Shown: piece by piece, positions 42,049-49,559 of the stretch
Layout: each line of letters begins with the position of its first letter
Numbering within the stretch: the first letter of the stretch is position 1
From: CALUTH01 sp964452495
GTDB taxonomy: Bacteria; Cyanobacteriota; Vampirovibrionia; Gastranaerophilales; Gastranaerophilaceae
Direction of reading: 5' to 3'
Length of the DNA stretch: 49,559 nt
Assembly: GCA_964452495.1 (NCBI GenBank)
Contig: CAYVMC010000013.1
Location: forward strand, 1-49,559
Made by a program: the position numbers and the translations under genes
The notes under the pieces: model-generated
Seen by the model: only the letters and a program-made list of their open reading frames with translations
Databases searched by the model: none
Told to the model about the DNA's origin: nothing

Positions 42049-42872
42049 AGTCGAAATCCTGTAGAGAATTTAATTTCGGAACCGGTTATTCCTGTTTGAG
42101 TATTGTATCTCTGGGCTACTCCAAATTCAAAATTGAGAGAGTCCAGATACTTTATAATTGATGGTGAATAAACAAGAACAACTTCACCTTTTTTTAACGG
42201 GATGTTAGTATACGATGTAAATCCGCTTCTGATACGGAATTGGTCAGTAAGTTTTAGTTCTGGTGAAAGTTTAAAACAGGAAGAATAAGTTCCTAGGTCT
42301 TGTTTTGATGTTGTAAGATATTGTGACTTAAGTGAAAATCTTCCGGCATCATAAGTTGTAAATAAATTAGTACTGTCTTCCATCTGGGCTTTGTCGAGTT
42401 CTCGGCTGTAACTTGTGCCGAATGAAAATTTTCCGGAATGTTCAACTGCAGAACCTTTAATCGCAGAGACACTTCTTGACGACTCTCTTACGTATGTATT
42501 TTGATTAAAAACACTTCGACCGGTAATAGCATTTGAAGATTGGTTGTCGGTTATCGGAGAATGAAACATATTAGATGGTAATACGAGTGTCGGTTTGTTA
42601 ATATTTTTATCTAAATAGACTTCACCTATGGATGTATCATCATATATAAGACGGCTTTCAATACTAAAAGTATTAGGGTTTACTGTCGGTATCGGTGTAA
42701 TACTGTCGTAAAAGCTTATTGTAGGCAGTGGTCTGTCAGTAGTTGAACTTTCATTTGATAAAATTGCTTTCGGCTCGCTGCCTATTGGAGCAAAGCTGTC
42801 TGTTTCTGCTGCAAATGTTGGCAGTAAAACAAACACACCGATAAGACAGATTGTAAAAAGCTTCTTTATCAT
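42045..42872 (-). CDS. Exported, probably outer-membrane beta-barrel protein
   Basis: A 275-residue protein with a clear signal peptide (MIKKLFTICLIGVFVLLPTFAA). After a Ser/Pro-rich N-terminal part, about 120 C-terminal residues show alternating short beta strands (FSFGTSYSREL, FSLKSQYLTTS, FKLSPELKLTD, FRIRSGFTSYT) and the chain ends in a strand GSEIKFSTGFRL. This fits an outer-membrane barrel, although the last residue is Leu rather than Phe. No family is recognised. First gene of the operon with the FtsB-like and TPR genes. Confidence 0.7.
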   Translation of the reverse strand: MIKKLFTICLIGVFVLLPTFAAETDSFAPIGSEPKAILSNESSTTDRPLPTISFYDSITPIPTVNPNTFSIESRLIYDDTSIGEVYLDKNINKPTLVLPSNMFHSPITDNQSSNAITGRSVFNQNTYVRESSRSVSAIKGSAVEHSGKFSFGTSYSRELDKAQMEDSTNLFTTYDAGRFSLKSQYLTTSKQDLGTYSSCFKLSPELKLTDQFRIRSGFTSYTNIPLKKGEVVLVYSPSIIKYLDSLNFEFGVAQRYNTQTGITGSEIKFSTGFRL

Positions 42873-42928
42873 ACTTCAATTTTAGCCCATGTGTGTGAAC
42901 TTTTCAATATAGCTGGCAGTAAAAAACT

Positions 42929-43495
42929 TTAATTATTTGTAATCTGTTCTAAAATTTGGTCAACTATTAAATTTATTTCATTAATATTGCCGTTATTTTT
43001 TATAATAAAATCTGATTTTTGAATTTTTTCATCTTCGCTTGATTGTGCTTTTATTCTTAATAATGCTTCTTCTTTAGTAAAATTATTTCGTTTCATCAAG
43101 CGCTTTAAACGTATATTTTCATCAGCACTCACAAAAATTACATAATCAAACAAATATTCCATTCCTGCTTCATACAAGAGGGGAACTGATATAAATACAG
43201 GATTTTCTGACTTAATATTAGTAACCATTGCTTTTATTTCGGGGTGGATTATATTTTCAAGTTTTTGTTTTAGTTTTTGGTTTTGAAAAACAAGAGCGCC
43301 CAGTTTTTTTCTTGAAACTTGACCGTTTTCAAGTATGTCATAATTTTGGAATTCGTTTTTTATCTTTTCTGACTTTGCAAGAATATCATGCGTAAACTTG
43401 TCTGTATCGTATACTTCATATCCTTTAGAAATCAAAATCTTTTCAACTTCGGATTTGCCGGCTGCAATATTTCCTGTAATTGCAATTTTAACCAT
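42929..43495 (-). CDS. coaE: Dephospho-CoA kinase
   Basis: Catalyses the last step of coenzyme A synthesis, phosphorylating the ribose 3'-OH of dephospho-CoA. The P-loop is GNIAAGKS (8-15), followed by YDTDKFTHDIL, the substrate Asp region, and the family LID/base region HPEIKAM and VPLLYEAGMEYLFDYVIFV. The 188-residue length is normal (about 200). It overlaps the upstream pseudouridine synthase gene by 8 bases, in an operon with that gene and the thioesterase gene. Confidence 0.94.
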   Translation of the reverse strand: MVKIAITGNIAAGKSEVEKILISKGYEVYDTDKFTHDILAKSEKIKNEFQNYDILENGQVSRKKLGALVFQNQKLKQKLENIIHPEIKAMVTNIKSENPVFISVPLLYEAGMEYLFDYVIFVSADENIRLKRLMKRNNFTKEEALLRIKAQSSEDEKIQKSDFIIKNNGNINEINLIVDQILEQITNN

Positions 43496-44219
43496 TTTTA
43501 GTAAGTTTCTCCAGATATTTTTTTAATTCTCTTATTTGGAGCGGCTTAATTGGTTTTAATTCGCCGCGTTTAAGGTCGCCTATTGTAATGGTGGCATGCT
43601 GTACACGTTTAAGCGATTTAACGTTAAATCCAAGATATTCAAACATTTTCCTTATCTGGCGGTTCATGCCTTGATATAGTGTAATTTGCATCATTGTTGA
43701 ATTAGACGTTGCTTCAATAACTGTAACTTCAGCGTATGCTTTCTTTTCTGGTTCTATTTCAATCCCTGATGCCATTTTCCGGACATGCTCTGCATTAATT
43801 TTTCCGTCAACAGAAACAATATAAACTTTTGGAACCTTAATTGACGGATGGGTAAGGGCATTTATTAAATCGCCGTCATTTGTAAGTATAATTAATCCGG
43901 AGGATTCTTTATCAAGTCTTCCTACCGGTTTCAAGTTATGTAACTCTTTTGGAATAACATCGTAAATCGTTTTTCTGCCTTTTTCATCATCAGAGGTTGT
44001 AATATACCCCGGCGGTTTATAGAAGCGATAATATTCGTATTTTTTAGGGCGGATAAGCCGTTTGTTTATAAACACTTTATCTTTATCGGTAATTTTGAAG
44101 CCGAGTTCGGTAACTGTTTTGCCGTTTACCTGAACCTGTCCGGAAATTATTAATTCATCTGCATCCCGCCGGCTGCAGATTCCTGATAGTGCTATATATT
44201 TGTTTAGACGATGTTGCAT
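43488..44219 (-). CDS. rluB: rRNA large-subunit pseudouridine synthase (RluB/RsuA family)
   Basis: A 243-residue enzyme that isomerises uridine in ribosomal RNA. An S4 RNA-binding domain is N-terminal (RLNKYIALSGICSRRDADEL), followed by the catalytic domain with GRLDKESSGLIILTNDGDL and catalytic Asp103, then GMNRQIRKMFEYLGF. The LKRVQHATITIGDLKRGEL end matches the RluB/RluE/RsuA class. It overlaps coaE by 8 bases and the thioesterase gene by 16 bases. RluB versus RluF/RsuA specificity cannot be settled from sequence alone. Confidence 0.9.
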   Translation of the reverse strand: MQHRLNKYIALSGICSRRDADELIISGQVQVNGKTVTELGFKITDKDKVFINKRLIRPKKYEYYRFYKPPGYITTSDDEKGRKTIYDVIPKELHNLKPVGRLDKESSGLIILTNDGDLINALTHPSIKVPKVYIVSVDGKINAEHVRKMASGIEIEPEKKAYAEVTVIEATSNSTMMQITLYQGMNRQIRKMFEYLGFNVKSLKRVQHATITIGDLKRGELKPIKPLQIRELKKYLEKLTKNG

Positions 44220-44620
44220 GCTGCCCTTTCAAAAGCCGCTTGTAAAATATCAGGCATTTTTCTGTAAAGCTTTCCGTTGTTATTTATTGCAACAGTATCA
44301 AACTCCGCCTGAATGTACAATGTTCCGTTTTCCTTGTTTCTTATTGTCTGGTAGAACGTAACCGAGAGCGGGGTTACTTTTTTTATTGATGTTTCAATAA
44401 TAATACTGTCATTGATTTTGGCAGAAGCTTTGTATCGAACATTCATATTGACAACAGGGATTGCAATATCTTTTGATTTCAAATCAATAAGGTTAAGTCC
44501 TAATTGTTCACACAGTTCAACGCGACCGGCTTCAAGCCAGCGTAAATACGCGCCGTGCCACACAACACCGTAAGCGTCGGTGTCGGCATAATAAACTTTT
44601 TGTTCAAAGAGATGCTTCAT
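44204..44620 (-). CDS. YbgC-type acyl-CoA thioesterase (hot-dog fold)
   Basis: A 138-residue hot-dog-fold thioesterase. The signature YYADTDAYGVVWHGAYLRWLE (Asp15 as the catalytic Asp) matches the 4-hydroxybenzoyl-CoA thioesterase/YbgC group. It hydrolyses short- or medium-chain acyl-CoA; in some bacteria it is linked with the Tol-Pal system, but no tol genes are near. It is the first gene of a tight operon with rluB and coaE. The rubredoxin gene diverges from it 43 bp away. Confidence 0.9.
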   Translation of the reverse strand: MKHLFEQKVYYADTDAYGVVWHGAYLRWLEAGRVELCEQLGLNLIDLKSKDIAIPVVNMNVRYKASAKINDSIIIETSIKKVTPLSVTFYQTIRNKENGTLYIQAEFDTVAINNNGKLYRKMPDILQAAFERAACNIV

Positions 44621-44662
44621 AATACGTTGATTATATCACAATAAGGAGAAAGGAGTAATATA

Positions 44663-44797
44663 ATGAAATACGTTTGTACTGTTTGTAATTGGGTTTATGA
44701 TGATGATAAAGAAGGTAAAAAATTTACTGAACTTCAGGATGATTACTTATGCCCGTTGTGTGGAGCAGGAAAAGATAAATTTGAAGAGGTTAAGTAA
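44663..44797 (+). CDS. Rubredoxin
   Basis: A 44-residue one-iron electron carrier, complete despite its size. It reads MKYVCTVCNWVYDD, then DDYLCPLCGAGKDKFEEV, with the four iron ligands Cys5, Cys8, Cys30 and Cys33. Compared with typical 52-55-residue rubredoxins it has a shortened middle, with a gap of 21 residues between the Cys pairs. AAAGGAG lies upstream of the ATG, and a strong terminator follows. It could donate electrons to the rubrerythrin at 6893. Confidence 0.93.
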   Translation: MKYVCTVCNWVYDDDKEGKKFTELQDDYLCPLCGAGKDKFEEVK

Positions 44798-44798
44798 A

Positions 44799-44837
44799 AG
44801 AGAGGGCGGCACAGTGATACTGCGCCACCCTCTCTCT
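44799..44837 (+). terminator. Terminator of the rubredoxin gene
   Basis: AGAGAGGGCGGCACAG pairs with CTGCGCCACCCTCTCT apart from two mismatches, one of the strongest hairpins in the window; a CTTGT sequence follows rather than a pure T-run. It also lies at the 3' side of the convergent fabZ gene. Confidence 0.8.
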
Positions 44838-44854
44838 TGTATCTTAATATCCTC

Positions 44855-45307
44855 TTACTTTAGTGCAAAAGTCATGTCTGCTTCGACTACAACTTTTCCA
44901 TCAACCGTACCCTTAGCATGGCATTTGCTTACAGGTCCTTTTAAAGCTGTTAATTCAATAAACATATCGAGTCTGTCACCCGGACGTACTATATTTTTGA
45001 AACGTACATTCTCTAACCCTGCAAATAAAGCCAGCTTACCTTTATATTGCGGCATCGTAAGTAAAACAGGTGCGGAGCATTGAGCCATTGCTTCCAGTTG
45101 TAAAACGCCTGGCATGATAGGATTTCCAGGAAAGTGTCCTTGGAAAAATCCTTCGTTCATTGTGAGATTTTTATACCCTTTAGCGTATTTCCCCGGTACA
45201 CATTCAATAATTTTGTCTACAAGTAAAAACGGGTATCTATGGGGTATCATCTCCATGATTTGCATTGTATCAAAGCTTAAAACCTCTTCTTTCATCTCTT
45301 CTGTCAT
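44855..45307 (-). CDS. fabZ: 3-hydroxyacyl-ACP dehydratase FabZ
   Basis: A hot-dog-fold dehydratase of fatty acid elongation, acting on beta-hydroxyacyl-ACP, the branch point with lipid A. MEMIPHRYPFLLVDKI is the family start; the active site GHFPGNPIMPGVLQLEAMAQ contains His58 and Glu72. The 150-residue length is normal. It lies 15 bp after lpxC and is the last gene of the rfaE2-lpxD-lpxC-fabZ operon. lpxA, which often follows fabZ, is absent here. Confidence 0.95.
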   Translation of the reverse strand: MTEEMKEEVLSFDTMQIMEMIPHRYPFLLVDKIIECVPGKYAKGYKNLTMNEGFFQGHFPGNPIMPGVLQLEAMAQCSAPVLLTMPQYKGKLALFAGLENVRFKNIVRPGDRLDMFIELTALKGPVSKCHAKGTVDGKVVVEADMTFALK

Positions 45308-45322
45308 GATTTTCTCCTTTTA

Positions 45323-46162
45323 CTATAATTCTATTAATTTATCTTTCAATATTTTTGCTACTTTAATATGTACTGCGTGTCCTGCTTCTTTAACCAGAAT
45401 TTGTGCACGCATATCAAGCGGAGAAACTCCCGTGAGGAATAAATCTCCGAACAGGTCAAGTATTTTGTGTTTTACAGGCTCTAAATCAGAACGTAATTCT
45501 GTTGTAAATCCTTCATCAACAAGTCCTACTGTGTTATCAATAGTTACTCCTTTTGCAAATCCGAGCATCTGAAATTTTTTCAAGTCTTTGTAAAACCCGA
45601 ATGTGCGTGCTTCTATTATTTCCTGTTGATTTTTGAAATCAAAACTTACCCACCTGCGCCTTAAATCTTTATGGTCATAATTAACCGCATAAGATATATT
45701 TAAGTCTTTATCTGGTAATATTACCAGACTGGTTTTGCCATTCAGGTAGTATACCGGTTCGGATACGGTATAGAGAGTTTTGTCTTTTTTAGCCGTAATG
45801 CCTGCTTTTTTAAATGCTTCTACCCAGACCTTTGAGCTTCCGTCAAAAATAGGCATTTCAGGCTTTGAAATATAAACATCAATTGCCGTAATTCCGCAGA
45901 AAGCACATGCTGCCATAAAGTGTTCACATAGCATAGCTTTGTATTTATAATCACCCAGAAGCGTTCTGTATTCTTTACTACAGAGTGTGACGCAGTGATC
46001 TGTTGAGTAAACATTATTAACTGTTGCATCAAATCCTATGTCTGCACCTTCAACAAATATACGAATTTTATCACCGCATGACGGTTTAATAACCACATCA
46101 CACTGGTAATTTTTCATTAATGTATTTCCCGAAAGTTTGATTTCGTTTAAAATTGTCGGCAT
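45323..46162 (-). CDS. lpxC: UDP-3-O-acyl-N-acetylglucosamine deacetylase
   Basis: The committed zinc enzyme of lipid A synthesis. The ligands are visible: His81 in MLCEHFMAAC (Glu80 as base), His232 and Asp236 in VKHKILDLFGD, and the catalytic His262 in EAGHAVHIKV. PIFDGSS (104-110) and ARTFGFYKD (185-193) are further LpxC marks. It is 279 residues long, slightly shorter than E. coli LpxC (305). Its start codon shares a base with the lpxD stop (TAATG-type junction), so the two are translationally coupled. Confidence 0.95.
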   Translation of the reverse strand: MPTILNEIKLSGNTLMKNYQCDVVIKPSCGDKIRIFVEGADIGFDATVNNVYSTDHCVTLCSKEYRTLLGDYKYKAMLCEHFMAACAFCGITAIDVYISKPEMPIFDGSSKVWVEAFKKAGITAKKDKTLYTVSEPVYYLNGKTSLVILPDKDLNISYAVNYDHKDLRRRWVSFDFKNQQEIIEARTFGFYKDLKKFQMLGFAKGVTIDNTVGLVDEGFTTELRSDLEPVKHKILDLFGDLFLTGVSPLDMRAQILVKEAGHAVHIKVAKILKDKLIEL

Positions 46163-47262
46163 TATACAGTTTCCATTTGTTGTTCTTCAAGGAATGAACT
46201 CAAGATTGGTTCATACTTTTTGAATTTCATTATGTAATTTCCTGCATCTTTTATTGTTTTTAATTGTTTAATAAATTCTTTTCTTGGGACGGCAGGAATA
46301 CCGATAATAATTGATTTTTCTGGGAAACTTTTTGTTACACCGGCTTTTGCTGTAATAATCGTATCATCACCGATTGTAATATGGTCTGCAAGACCGGCTT
46401 GACCTGCGATAACAACTCTGTCACCGATTACGCAGCTTCCTGCAATACCTACTTGTGATACAATCATGCATCCTTTTCCGATTTTACAGTTATGTCCAAT
46501 CATAACGAGGTCATCAATTTTTGTATTTTCACCAATTATGGTATCTTCGATTGTACCTCTATCAATTGCGGAGTTTGCTCCGATTTCTACATTGTCGCCG
46601 ATTACTACTGAGCCGATTGAAGGAATTTTGAAAATAACCTGTTCGGTATTATTTTCTTTTATTGAACCGTCATGTCGTGCTTGTTCGATATTATTCGGGC
46701 TTTCCGTTACAAAACTGAATCCATCTGCACCGAGTGAAACTCCGTGATGGAGGATAACTTTGTTACCTACTTTTACTCTGTCGCCGATGTTTACTCCAGG
46801 GTGAAAGAAACAATTACTTCCGATGATTGCACCGTTCCCGATGTAGGAATTAGCCAGAATTTTTGTATTGTCACCGATAACAGCTCCTTTTGCTATTACA
46901 ACATTAGGTCCGAGGGATACGTTTGTACCGAGCTTGGCTTCAGGATGCACTACTGCTGTCGGATGTATATCTTTGTTGGTTTCCGGTTCTTCGTAGAACA
47001 TGTTGATTAGCTTCATCATGGCAAGCCGTGGTCTTTCTACTTCTATGGTAGAAATTGTATCAATGTTCACACCTAATGGAACGAGAACTGCTTTTGCTCT
47101 GGTAGAAGCAATATTTGCGATTTCTTCTTCTGACAGTGCAAGAGCAAGAGTGTTTTCGTCTGCAATCAATGGCGGTGCAAGTTTTGTAATGGTTGCATCA
47201 GATACTTTTGAAAGCATACCGCCTGTAATTTGTGCAATTTGTTCAAGTGTGAAAGATTTCAT
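46162..47262 (-). CDS. lpxD: UDP-3-O-acylglucosamine N-acyltransferase
   Basis: The third lipid A enzyme, a homotrimer of left-handed beta-helices. An N-terminal uridine-binding domain (about 1-100) is followed by hexapeptide repeats (IGNGAIIGSNCFF, IGDRVKVGNKVI and others) and the catalytic His257 in DLVMIGHNCKIG. The helical C-terminus (DAGNYIMKFKKYEPILSSF) fits the acyl-carrier-binding end. An insertion of about 19 residues after GADGFSF (roughly 185-210, rich in Asn/Glu) is not present in E. coli LpxD. It lies between rfaE2 and lpxC. Confidence 0.95.
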   Translation of the reverse strand: MKSFTLEQIAQITGGMLSKVSDATITKLAPPLIADENTLALALSEEEIANIASTRAKAVLVPLGVNIDTISTIEVERPRLAMMKLINMFYEEPETNKDIHPTAVVHPEAKLGTNVSLGPNVVIAKGAVIGDNTKILANSYIGNGAIIGSNCFFHPGVNIGDRVKVGNKVILHHGVSLGADGFSFVTESPNNIEQARHDGSIKENNTEQVIFKIPSIGSVVIGDNVEIGANSAIDRGTIEDTIIGENTKIDDLVMIGHNCKIGKGCMIVSQVGIAGSCVIGDRVVIAGQAGLADHITIGDDTIITAKAGVTKSFPEKSIIIGIPAVPRKEFIKQLKTIKDAGNYIMKFKKYEPILSSFLEEQQMETV

Positions 47263-47274
47263 ATTGGTATCTCC

Positions 47275-47745
47275 TTATTTATTATTAATCTTATTTATTA
47301 TCTCTGTGGTGGATTTTCCGTCGACGAACCGGATAAATTTAACCTGTATATTATTTTTTAGTATAACATCGCGTTCTGGGAGGGTATCTATGGTGTAATC
47401 TCCGCCTTTAGTGTAAATATCTGGTTTTATTTCATCAATTAATTCTGCGGGTGAGGTTTCGTCAAATAAGACGACATAATCTACAGCAGATAGGGCGCAC
47501 AAGATTTCTACCCTGTCATTTTCCGGATTTATCGGACGGCTGTCTCCTTTAAGGGTTCGTACAGATTTGTCAGAATTTACAAGAAGTATAAGCTTGTCTG
47601 CACTGGCTTTGGTTTCCTGTAAATAGCGAATATGCCCGACATGAAGGATATCAAAACATCCGTTTGTTACTACAATGGTTTGGTTATTAGCACGCAGGTT
47701 ATTAACAAGAGCCTGTATTTTATTTCTGTTTACAAAAATCCCCAT
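47275..47745 (-). CDS. rfaE2: Heptose 1-phosphate adenylyltransferase
   Basis: A 156-residue nucleotidyltransferase that forms ADP-D-glycero-beta-D-manno-heptose for the LPS inner core, equal to the C-terminal domain of HldE. The ATP-binding motif is TNGCFDILHVGHIRYL (His35 and His38), with the family region DSRPINPENDRVEILCALS and PDIYTKGGDYTIDTLPERDV. It is a stand-alone domain, so a separate kinase (RfaE1) would be encoded elsewhere. It is the first gene of the lpx operon, 12 bp before lpxD. Confidence 0.93.
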   Translation of the reverse strand: MGIFVNRNKIQALVNNLRANNQTIVVTNGCFDILHVGHIRYLQETKASADKLILLVNSDKSVRTLKGDSRPINPENDRVEILCALSAVDYVVLFDETSPAELIDEIKPDIYTKGGDYTIDTLPERDVILKNNIQVKFIRFVDGKSTTEIINKINNK

Positions 47746-47840
47746 ATAACTCCTTGTTTATAATACTAATTTTATCAGAAATATGATTAAAAATCCTGAT
47801 GTATTACGAAAAGTTACGGGAAAATTTTATGTAAATATAA

Positions 47841-47863
47841 AAAAAACGGCTTGGTGAAGCCGT
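47841..47863 (-). terminator. Terminator of the right-edge adhesin gene
   Basis: Minus strand: ACGGCTT, CACC loop, AAGCCGT, then eight T. A second hairpin at 47881-47899 (TTCCGTTT/AAACGGA) lies closer to the stop codon, giving a tandem arrangement. Confidence 0.88.
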
Positions 47864-47903
47864 ATTAGATTAATAGTAAAATCCGTTTGAGTAAACGGAA
47901 TCT

Positions 47904-49559
47904 CTATTTAGGTAAATTTTTTATAATTTTCCTTAACTCCGCAACTTCTTTCTTTAAGGTTTTGATTTCCTTGTCCTGATTATTAACGCGGATAGTCAAC
48001 TCGCGGATTTTTTGGCTGTCTGAGGTAACAATTTTGATGTTATCAGCTAATTGCTGTGCGAGTTGTTTGATTTTTGCATCAAGCTCTTTGAGTGCATTAA
48101 TCATAGTAAAGAACATATCTTCGTGCCTGATTTGTAAGTACCCGTTTTCGTCTTTGGTTACGGCATTAGGGAATACTTTTTGAAGTTCCTGCGCGATAAC
48201 ACCGACGTGCGGAGTTTTTAAATCATCCTTTTTGAAGGTAAAATCATAGACTTTAAGTTTGTTGATTTTATCCATGGCATCAAGGTTTTCTCCTATGATG
48301 TCTTTGAGTCGTTTATCAGAAACAGTGATATAGCCGTTATCATATTTACAGGAATAAAGCCAATCATATCTAGGATCACCACGGTGACTGCTCGATACTG
48401 AACCACCCTCAATATTATCGTTAGCAACTCTAACTTTAAGTGTGGTTTTATCAGATGGAGCTTGTCCACCAATATCAGTATAGTAGTCTACAACGAGGTT
48501 TCCGGGGATATATACGGTAGTAGATGCGTTACCAAGAACGATTTGATTATCAGCTGTCGCACTGACCCCGTGTCCAAGGACATAGGAACTACTATAGCTT
48601 GATTCAGAACCACATCCAATAACAACAGCACCCGTAGCGCTTGCTTGACTGCTTCCGATAACAATAGAGCCGTCAGCGTAGGCGTTAGCACTACCGCCGA
48701 TAGCAATACCGTTGGAAATACTACCATTACCGATGGCAGTGGCGTTCACTCCTAGAGTCTTGCTCTGATTTCCTATGGCAATACTGCCTTCATAAGCAGT
48801 ATGAGCGTTGTTTCCCAGAGCGGTACTGTTTCCCCCAGAAGCGTTAGCAATGTTGCCCAGAGCGGTACTGCTTCCCCCAGAAGCGTTAGCAGTGTATCCC
48901 AGAGCGGTACTGTTTCCCCCAGAAGCGTTAGCAGAGCATCCCAGAGCAGTACTATATTTAGCAGCACTTGCGTTATACCCTAAAGCAACACCAAGCGCAG
49001 CTGCACTTGTGCTGTCCCCTAGAGCAACAGCGGCATTGCCAGATACACTTGGCGCATTGCCAATAGCAATACTCTCATCATACATTGCAGTTGGATTATA
49101 TCCAATAGCGATACTATTATTACCGGTTCCAATTATTGCGGTGCCAATAGCAATACTGCCTATACCTTCTGTTTTAATAACGTGTCCAATAGCCGTACTA
49201 TAAGTATTATTTGAGTAAGCAAACGTTCCTATAGCTATTCCCCGATCGTAATTACAAGAAACACCGTCCCCAAGGGCAACGCTGTATCCAACTGTTGATG
49301 CGTTATTTCCGATAGCAATACCGTCTGCACCGGTTGCAGTAGCCTGAGCCCCGATAGCAATAGCATTGGTACTGCTGGCGTTAGCAGAGAGGGTGGTATC
49401 ATTACCTGACCCGATAGCAATAGCGCCGCTAGCGTTGGCTCTTGAATAGTGGCCAATGGCGATAGCGTTGCATATATTGTCGGTAGAACTAGTCCCGATA
49501 GTCCCGCTGCCTCTGCCGATGGCAATAGAGTTGAGTGCAAATTTAGTATTAGCGGTACA
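47904..49559 (-). CDS. YadA-like head-repeat adhesin with C-terminal S74 chaperone (3' part, runs off right edge)
   Basis: 551 codons without an N-terminus; the frame is open to position 49559. The first about 350 residues are head repeats (SIAIGNQSKT, STALGYTANA, AIAIGHYSRA), with three nearly identical 14-residue units. A stalk/beta segment follows, then a peptidase S74 intramolecular chaperone domain: SDKRLKDIIGENL (fragment Ser414 preceding DKRLK is the expected cleavage residue), VYDFTFKK and HVGVIAQELQKVFP. The last 60 residues are a coiled coil. S74 domains trimerise tailspikes and adhesins and then cut themselves off. The first visible residues (CTANTKFALNSIAIGRGS) align with residues 199-216 of the left-edge gene, so it is a paralogue and likely also starts as a prepilin (inference). 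Confidence 0.88.
   Translation of the reverse strand, partial: CTANTKFALNSIAIGRGSGTIGTSSTDNICNAIAIGHYSRANASGAIAIGSGNDTTLSANASSTNAIAIGAQATATGADGIAIGNNASTVGYSVALGDGVSCNYDRGIAIGTFAYSNNTYSTAIGHVIKTEGIGSIAIGTAIIGTGNNSIAIGYNPTAMYDESIAIGNAPSVSGNAAVALGDSTSAAALGVALGYNASAAKYSTALGCSANASGGNSTALGYTANASGGSSTALGNIANASGGNSTALGNNAHTAYEGSIAIGNQSKTLGVNATAIGNGSISNGIAIGGSANAYADGSIVIGSSQASATGAVVIGCGSESSYSSSYVLGHGVSATADNQIVLGNASTTVYIPGNLVVDYYTDIGGQAPSDKTTLKVRVANDNIEGGSVSSSHRGDPRYDWLYSCKYDNGYITVSDKRLKDIIGENLDAMDKINKLKVYDFTFKKDDLKTPHVGVIAQELQKVFPNAVTKDENGYLQIRHEDMFFTMINALKELDAKIKQLAQQLADNIKIVTSDSQKIRELTIRVNNQDKEIKTLKKEVAELRKIIKNLPK
48814..48939. repeat. Three tandem 42-bp repeats in the adhesin head
   Basis: Units at 48814, 48856 and 48898 each start CCCAGAGCGGTACTG and differ only in a few bases and the last six. 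They encode 14-residue head units of the form STALGN-ANASGGN. A decayed fourth unit follows at 48940. Confidence 0.9.

Noticed and set aside
48801..49203. Plus-strand repetitive frames opposite the right-edge adhesin
   Set aside because: They are shadows of the 42-bp repeats, and the minus frame alone gives AIG head motifs and the S74 domain.
1..49559. The contig as a circular plasmid with one adhesin gene across the ends
   Set aside because: It holds chromosomal housekeeping genes (rpsP, dnaX, sigma factor, lpxC), the direct joint is out of frame by one base, and the edge segments align as two diverged copies.

Overview
The window reads as an AT-rich (roughly one-third G+C by eye) chromosomal contig from a Gram-negative-type, probably fermentative and anaerobic bacterium. 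Lipid A/LPS genes (lpxK, lpxC, lpxD, rfaE2), an outer-membrane-like protein and type IV pilus genes point to a two-membrane envelope. A PPi-dependent phosphofructokinase, a reverse rubrerythrin and a rubredoxin, with no respiratory genes in view, suggest an anaerobe. The mix (dispersed lpx genes, prepilin-anchored adhesins, many lineage-specific proteins) resembles non-photosynthetic gut relatives of Cyanobacteria (Melainabacteria/Gastranaerophilales type). That placement is inference from gene content, not from a phylogenetic marker search.

Layout. 1-725 (minus): 5' part of a large prepilin-type adhesin running off the left edge. 0.86-5.1 kb: XRE regulator, SLC45-like sugar transporter, B12-domain radical SAM enzyme, unknown protein. 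5.3-7.6 kb: rpsP, lpxK, reverse rubrerythrin, tRNA-Leu. 7.7-8.9 kb: a secreted protein and an unknown protein. 9.1-14.3 kb: a complete type II-C CRISPR-Cas locus (compact 1000-aa cas9, cas1, cas2, a tracrRNA candidate and a 9-repeat array). 14.5-21.4 kb: tRNA-Val, LD-carboxypeptidase, dnaX, then three lineage-specific genes including a CheD/CNF-like orphan deamidase candidate and a very long ABC1/UbiB-like kinase. 21.4-22.4 kb: tRNA-Pro set in a mosaic of direct and inverted fragments of itself. 22.4-30.1 kb: Bax-inhibitor-like membrane protein, two-component system, small protein, DHA2 MFS exporter, PFP, ZupT. 30.2-34.9 kb: small Cys protein, giant UvrD-like helicase, winged-helix protein. 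35-38.3 kb: membrane protein, pilO and a pilM-pilN fusion. 38.4-44.6 kb: rlmB, housekeeping-type sigma factor, and minus-strand runs of TPR/FtsB-like/barrel genes and coaE-rluB-thioesterase. 44.7-47.7 kb: rubredoxin and the rfaE2-lpxD-lpxC-fabZ operon. 47.9-49.56 kb: 3' part of a second prepilin-adhesin paralogue with YadA-like head repeats and a C-terminal S74 self-cleaving chaperone, running off the right edge.

Main points of interest. (1) Each CRISPR repeat carries a perfect extended -10 promoter (TGTTATAAT) on the minus strand, so each spacer probably has its own promoter, as in Neisseria; the outermost repeat points straight at a tracrRNA-like anti-repeat. (2) The two contig edges hold diverged paralogues whose combined parts imply a prepilin + trimeric head + S74 chaperone architecture, and the same window carries PilMN/PilO assembly genes. 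(3) An orphan CheD/CNF1-like protein sits beside a UbiB-like kinase with a 440-residue N-terminal region. (4) tRNA-Pro is surrounded by tandem 112-bp units and inverted copies of its own arms.
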